Positions 32,633 to 38,942 of a stretch of 38,942 bases of DNA are shown in pieces (positions within the stretch are counted from its first letter, which is position 1; every line of letters starts with the position of its first letter). A program made the position numbers and the translations under genes. The stretch spans positions 1 to 38,942 of the forward strand of contig CAKKQX010000368.1 of NCBI GenBank assembly GCA_919902235.1, in the 5' to 3' direction. The stretch is from Burkholderiales bacterium. Its GTDB lineage: Bacteria > Pseudomonadota > Gammaproteobacteria > Burkholderiales > SG8-41. The notes beneath the pieces are model-generated. The model made no database searches. It was not told the DNA's origin and saw only the letters and a program-made list of their open reading frames with translations.

Positions 32633-33841
32633 TTACGCTGCGGCGGTAACCCGCTTTTCGCCGTAGGGATCGAACGCCTTGCGCCCCATGCGCCTGCTCC
32701 ACTCGGCGTAGTAATGGCGCATGCCGATCTCGTCATGGATGGTCGAGTTCTCCTCGCGACCATGCAGCACCCAGCGGCTGTCGGTGTTCTCGCGCATCGC
32801 CCTGCCCTGGCCCTGCACGCCAAGCAGGTCCTCGTGCAAGTTGCGGCCGAACGGCCCCCAGATGGTGTTGTGATCGAAAATGCGCTGGGCGCGCTCTTCC
32901 GGCGTATCGCTCTTCAAGCCCATACCACGGTACTCGATCATCACTTTGTTCGGCCCCAGCGGAATCATGGTATCCATGCGCAACACCGACGTGCGCAGGT
33001 TGTAGGTCATTCCGGGAAAAAGGTCGATCAGGATCCAGCCCCCCTGCGCCAGCCCGGGCCAGCCTATTCCCCGCTGCTTGCTGCCCTCGTAGGCGTCGTA
33101 TTTGATTTCCATGGACCCCACCAGCACGTGCCCGTTGTCGTAACCGACGCATTTGCGGTCGAAATAACCGGGCTGCATCATGCCGGTCACGCGATTGAAG
33201 TAGTGCATGTAGTCGTGATAGAACTCGCTGTTGGTGTCGTGCCACAGCTTGAAGTTGGTATCGACGATTGCGCGATGATAGTGGAATACTTCAAGCGGCA
33301 TATTGATGTACGGTTCGAGTTCGCTCATGGCGGCGCCGATATAATCCTTGAGCGATTCGCTGCTGTCGTCGGTGTTCACCCACACGAACCCGCCATAGCC
33401 GACTTCGGTCTTGACCTCGCGCAACGCCGCATCGGCTTTGCAGAAGCGCTTCTGATAACCCTGCTCTTCGCGGGTAATGTCGACGCAGTTGCCCTGGGCA
33501 TCGAACGACCAGGCGTGAAAAATGCAGGTGATGCGCTTGGCGTTGCCGACCGGATCGTAGAGCAGCGTATTGCCGCGGTGCGGACAGATGTTGTAGAAGC
33601 TGCGCACCTGCATATCCTCCCCGCGCACGATGATCAGCGGCGCGCCGCCGGGGTGCTGGAAAGTGCGGTAGTCGCAAGCGTTGGGGATCTCGGATTCGTG
33701 ACAGGCGATGTACCAGCATTTATTGAAAACCTTTTCCCGCTCTTCCTGGAAAAGCTGGTTATCGGTATAGATCCGGCTATCGACATAGTGCGACGGCGGC
33801 AACTTGGGCGTTTGCTCCCATTGGACTGCGTTTTTGGCCAT
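32633..33841 (-). CDS. Rieske non-heme iron oxygenase large (alpha) subunit
   Basis: A 402-residue oxygenase. ATG at 33841 has GGAGG at ideal spacing; the track start is a GTG three codons earlier. The Rieske centre is Cys86, His88, Cys106, His109 (spacer of 17 residues). The mononuclear iron site is NFKLWHDTNSEFYHDYMHYF: Glu206-x2-His209-x3-His213, where the family norm is Asp-x2-His-x4(or 5)-His. A third ligand is likely Asp in NLHEDLLGVQGQGR. The C-terminal catalytic domain is otherwise complete. It is the first gene of a twelve-gene operon with importer and C1 genes, so the substrate is probably an imported small molecule. Sequence alone does not say which. Confidence 0.92.
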   Translation of the reverse strand: MAKNAVQWEQTPKLPPSHYVDSRIYTDNQLFQEEREKVFNKCWYIACHESEIPNACDYRTFQHPGGAPLIIVRGEDMQVRSFYNICPHRGNTLLYDPVGNAKRITCIFHAWSFDAQGNCVDITREEQGYQKRFCKADAALREVKTEVGYGGFVWVNTDDSSESLKDYIGAAMSELEPYINMPLEVFHYHRAIVDTNFKLWHDTNSEFYHDYMHYFNRVTGMMQPGYFDRKCVGYDNGHVLVGSMEIKYDAYEGSKQRGIGWPGLAQGGWILIDLFPGMTYNLRTSVLRMDTMIPLGPNKVMIEYRGMGLKSDTPEERAQRIFDHNTIWGPFGRNLHEDLLGVQGQGRAMRENTDSRWVLHGREENSTIHDEIGMRHYYAEWSRRMGRKAFDPYGEKRVTAAA

Positions 33842-33900
33842 TATGAGCACCTCCTTGATCAGTAAGCAAAAGCAACGATACTAAATCGTGCCACAGCTAC

Positions 33901-33915
33901 GCACAATTCATGCCA
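33901..33915 (-). promoter_or_regulatory. Sigma-54-like (-24/-12) promoter of the Rieske/ABC operon
   Basis: On the minus strand TGGCATGAATTGTGC fits TGGCAYR-N4-TTGC with one mismatch (G for the first T of TTGC) and correct GG-GC spacing. It lies about 60 nt upstream of the alpha-subunit ATG. The same TGGCAT core and the same upstream motif occur at the facing PanB-like operon. Confidence 0.6.
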
Positions 33916-33947
33916 ATTCCTTGATTTGACTCTTAAAGACTGAAAAC

Positions 33948-34006
33948 AAACGTTTCTGCATGGAGGACGTAGAAGCGGCAGACGGTGAAGTTTCGAAATG
34001 AAACAT
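33948..34006 (-). promoter_or_regulatory. Putative activator site (UAS) of the Rieske/ABC operon
   Basis: TTCGAAATGAAACAT (33992-34006, plus strand) matches TTCGTAACGAAACAT at 19441-19455 at 13 of 15 positions, and AAACGTTTC (33948-33956) is identical to 19458-19466. The 15-base block lies about 80-90 bp upstream of the -24, matching the geometry at the other operon. These are candidate binding sites for the NtrC-type regulator. Confidence 0.55.
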
Positions 34007-34063
34007 ACGATGTTGGCCACGGGAAACACCCGTCTCAACAGCAGCGCGCCTGGTCGCGCGACC

Positions 34064-34366
34064 TCAGGGCTTGGGGCGCGCGGCGCGCGAACCCTGGTCG
34101 TCGAGAATCTGGAAAAAAATCTCGTCCTGCTTGATCATTCCCAGCTCGCTGCGGGCGCGCTCTTCAACCGCCTCGAATCCCTGCTTGAGGTCGTTCACCT
34201 CGGCATCGAGGGCAGTATTGCGCGCCTGCAGTTTGCGGTTGATTTCACGCTGCGCCTGGATTTGCTGATCAACTTCCCATACCCGCAGCCAGCTGCCCCT
34301 GCCCAGCCACAACGGATACTGAATAAGCGCGATCAGAATGGCCAGCGCAAGTGTGAGCAATTTCAT
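34064..34366 (-). CDS. ftsB: Cell-division protein FtsB
   Basis: A 100-residue bitopic membrane protein: one N-terminal span ([20 protein letters not shown]), then a heptad-rich coiled coil ([17 protein letters not shown]) and the family motif [21 protein letters not shown]. FtsB joins FtsL and FtsQ in the divisome. Downstream of eno is its classical place in beta- and gammaproteobacteria. A 12-bp palindrome GGTCGCGCGACC follows the stop directly, without a T-run. Confidence 0.93.
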   Translation of the reverse strand: MKLLTLALAILIALIQYPLWLGRGSWLRVWEVDQQIQAQREINRKLQARNTALDAEVNDLKQGFEAVEERARSELGMIKQDEIFFQILDDQGSRAARPKP

Positions 34367-34377
34367 CGCGCAGTGGA

Positions 34378-34510
34378 TGAGGCGTGAGGCTCGCGGTAAT
34401 GCCGGAGGCGGTGGCAGCGCTCACGCCGCAACCGCAGCGCAGCCTGCAGCAGGCGACGCGGGAGTATCCGGGTTCGAGCTTTACACCTCACCCTTCACCC
34501 TCCTCATGCC

Positions 34511-34513
<3 letters not shown>
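34378..34513. repeat. 12-bp inverted repeats bounding the eno-ftsB gap, with CCTCAY-rich end
   Basis: TGAGGCGTGAGG (34378-34389) and CCTCATGCCTCA (34502-34513) are inverted copies with one mismatch, spanning almost the whole gap between ftsB and eno; the right copy covers the eno stop codon. The right end also carries short CCTCAC/CTTCAC-like direct repeats. It may be a degenerate intergenic repeat element. No ORF lies inside. Confidence 0.4.
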
Positions 34514-35806
<1,293 letters not shown>

Positions 35807-35836
35807 TTAGTCTGTGGGTTTAGAAATTTCTCACGG

Positions 35837-36673
35837 TCACAATAAATCTTCGGCAAATCCCTGGCGTTTGACCAGATCATCCAGGGATTTCAAGGTGGCC
35901 AGCAGCGCCCGCATGTGTTGCAGCGGCCAGGCATTGGGGCCGTCCGAGAGCGCCTTCTCAGGATTGGGGTGAGTCTCCATGAACAATCCGGCGATCCCGC
36001 TGGCCACCGCCGCGCGCGCCAGCACCGGAACGAATTCGCGCTGCCCGCCGCTGGAAGTCCCCTGCCCGCCGGGAAGCTGCACCGAATGCGTGGCGTCAAA
36101 CACCACCGGACAACCGGTTTCGCGCATGACCATCAGCGAACGCATGTCGGATACCAGGTTGTTATAGCCGAAGGAAACGCCGCGCTCGCAAACCATGATG
36201 TTATCGGCACCGCTTGCCGCGCGGGCTTTTTCCACCACGTTTTTCATGTCGGCGGGCGCCAGAAACTGGCCTTTCTTGATGTTGACCGGTTTGCCGGCGC
36301 GCGCCACTGCGCTGATAAAATCGGTCTGACGGCATAAAAATGCCGGCGTCTGCAATACGTCCACCGCCACCGCCGCCGCCGCAATCTCATCCACCTCATG
36401 CACATCGGTCAATACCGGCACGCCGATCTGCTTCCCGACCTCAGCCAGAATCTCGAGACCTTTGTCCATTCCCAGTCCGCGAAATGATTTGATCGAGCTG
36501 CGATTGGCCTTGTCATAAGACGATTTGTAGATGAAAGGCACGCCGATTTCGGCGCAGATTCGCTTGAGTTCGCCCGCGGTATCCAGTGCCATCTGCCGCG
36601 ACTCGACAACACACGGCCCCGCGATCAGGAACAGCGGGCAGTCCAGCCCAACCGTGAATCCGCATAAATTCAT
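35837..36673 (-). CDS. kdsA: KDO-8-phosphate synthase
   Basis: A 278-residue enzyme condensing phosphoenolpyruvate with arabinose 5-phosphate to KDO-8-phosphate for lipopolysaccharide. [46 protein letters not shown] and [13 protein letters not shown] are the standard blocks. Its gene follows pyrG after a 223-nt gap that contains three inverted repeats. Confidence 0.97.
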   Translation of the reverse strand: MNLCGFTVGLDCPLFLIAGPCVVESRQMALDTAGELKRICAEIGVPFIYKSSYDKANRSSIKSFRGLGMDKGLEILAEVGKQIGVPVLTDVHEVDEIAAAAVAVDVLQTPAFLCRQTDFISAVARAGKPVNIKKGQFLAPADMKNVVEKARAASGADNIMVCERGVSFGYNNLVSDMRSLMVMRETGCPVVFDATHSVQLPGGQGTSSGGQREFVPVLARAAVASGIAGLFMETHPNPEKALSDGPNAWPLQHMRALLATLKSLDDLVKRQGFAEDLL

Positions 36674-36702
36674 GCCATCAGCCCCTTCGATTATTGATCT
36701 TT

Positions 36703-36832
36703 CACTAATTCGCGACAGAGAATTAGTGCCATTCTCACCCTCTCCTTCCGGGACAAGGGAACACTTGAAGCGAAGCAGAGGGTCGGGGAGAGGGATTGAG
36801 CGTTCCGACTGTCATTCATTATGAAACGCTCA
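36703..36832. repeat. Three inverted repeats in the pyrG-kdsA gap
   Basis: First, CACTAATTC-N8-GAATTAGTG (36703-36728), an AT-rich 9-bp stem. Second, CCCTCTCC (36738-36745) with GGAGAGGG (36787-36794), a REP-like stem. Third, TGAGCGTT (36797-36804) with AACGCTCA (36825-36832). None has a T-run. The first, about 30 nt upstream of kdsA, could be an operator or leader hairpin; the second looks like a dispersed repeat. Confidence 0.45.
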
Positions 36833-36896
36833 GATAACCCAAACCACGGCCGCGCGGGATACCGCGCCGGGAACAAGTCGAGTTGTCATGCCGCGC

Positions 36897-38582
<1,686 letters not shown>

Positions 38583-38647
38583 TCAATCAGCCGTTTACGC
38601 ATTTTATCGCAAATCAATGCCGCGTCCAATGAGAAGCCGGCAATTAT

Positions 38648-38942
38648 TCAAGCCGGCCTGGTTTCGCGTGCGAGGTAAAGCCAGGTTTCCACCACCGTGT
38701 CGGGGTTGAGCGACAGGCTTTCTATGCCCTCCTCCACCAGCCACTTCGCCAGATCGGGGTGGTCGGAAGGGCCCTGCCCGCAAATGCCCACGTACTTGCC
38801 GGCCTTGCGGCAGGCCTGGATCGCCAGATGCAGCATATGCTTCACCGCCGGGTCGCGCTCGTCAAAAGCCTCGGCAATGATGCCGGAGTCGCGGTCCAGC
38901 GCCAGGGTCATCTGGGTCATGTCGTTGGAACCGATCGAGAAA
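38648..38942 (-). CDS. ppsA: Phosphoenolpyruvate synthase, C-terminal end (partial)
   Basis: The gene enters from the right edge; only about the last 97 codons are here. FSIGSNDMTQMTLALDRDSG and GICGQGPSDHPDLAKWLVEEGIESLSLNPD are the C-terminal TIM-barrel blocks of PEP synthase, including the catalytic Cys in GICGQ. The track starts at an internal Met. It lies upstream of pyrG with a 71-nt gap, same strand. Confidence 0.93.
   Translation of the reverse strand, partial: FSIGSNDMTQMTLALDRDSGIIAEAFDERDPAVKHMLHLAIQACRKAGKYVGICGQGPSDHPDLAKWLVEEGIESLSLNPDTVVETWLYLARETRPA

Noticed and set aside
32633-33841. Calling the oxygenase methanesulfonate monooxygenase (msmA)
   Set aside because: Gene set and importer are similar, but the Rieske spacer is 17 residues, not the 26 reported for MsmA, and the iron-site motif differs.

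Overview
The window looks like chromosomal DNA of a GC-rich betaproteobacterium. The reasons are the block pyrG-kdsA-eno-ftsB at the right end, an rpoE-rseA-rseB stress operon at the left end, two Bug/TctC-type solute-binding proteins, and an NtrC-type sigma-54 regulator. I ran no database search, so the taxonomy is inferred from gene content and order.

Left part (1-7.1 kb): the sigma-E operon (rpoE, rseA, 5' part of rseB), a compatible-solute type binding-protein/permease fusion next to a NodB-type deacetylase, an omega-amino-acid:pyruvate type aminotransferase, and an exported protein built of 42-residue TPR repeats. A long non-coding stretch (7.1-7.77 kb) holds a decayed copy of part of the large flavoprotein gene found at 12.4 kb.

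Middle (7.77-16.9 kb): tctC-dienelactone hydrolase-tctC, a convergent amidohydrolase, a single-chain NfnAB-like flavin/FeS oxidoreductase of about 1170 residues, and an MFS transporter.

The most interesting part is 16.9-34.0 kb. A soluble PAS histidine kinase and an NtrC-type regulator are followed by two convergent operons. The plus-strand operon encodes a PanB-like hydroxymethyltransferase, a lone cyclic-nucleotide-type (cNMP) domain, a TauE/SafE anion exporter and a GcvT-like folate protein. The minus-strand operon encodes, in order of transcription, Rieske oxygenase alpha and beta, a FeS/FAD reductase, a Rieske ferredoxin fused to a cNMP domain, a NitT/TauT-type binding protein, an ABC permease fused to a cNMP domain, an ATPase, a second permease, a second ATPase, a small membrane protein and two FolD paralogues. 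Both operons start with a sigma-54 -24/-12 motif, and 85-100 bp upstream of each lies a shared dyad motif. This supports one two-component regulon covering uptake, oxygenation, disposal of a one-carbon unit on tetrahydrofolate, and anion export. A plausible substrate is a small methylated or sulfonated compound, but it cannot be read from sequence. Unusual parts are three cNMP domains sharing a GWAAL motif (two fused to unexpected partners), complementary degeneration of the two ABC ATPases, an H-x3-H iron site in the oxygenase, and one FolD with an altered dinucleotide motif.

Right part (34.0-38.9 kb): ftsB, eno, kdsA, pyrG and the 3' end of ppsA, all on the minus strand, with inverted repeats in the gaps. 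I saw no tRNA, rRNA, CRISPR array, transposase or phage gene.
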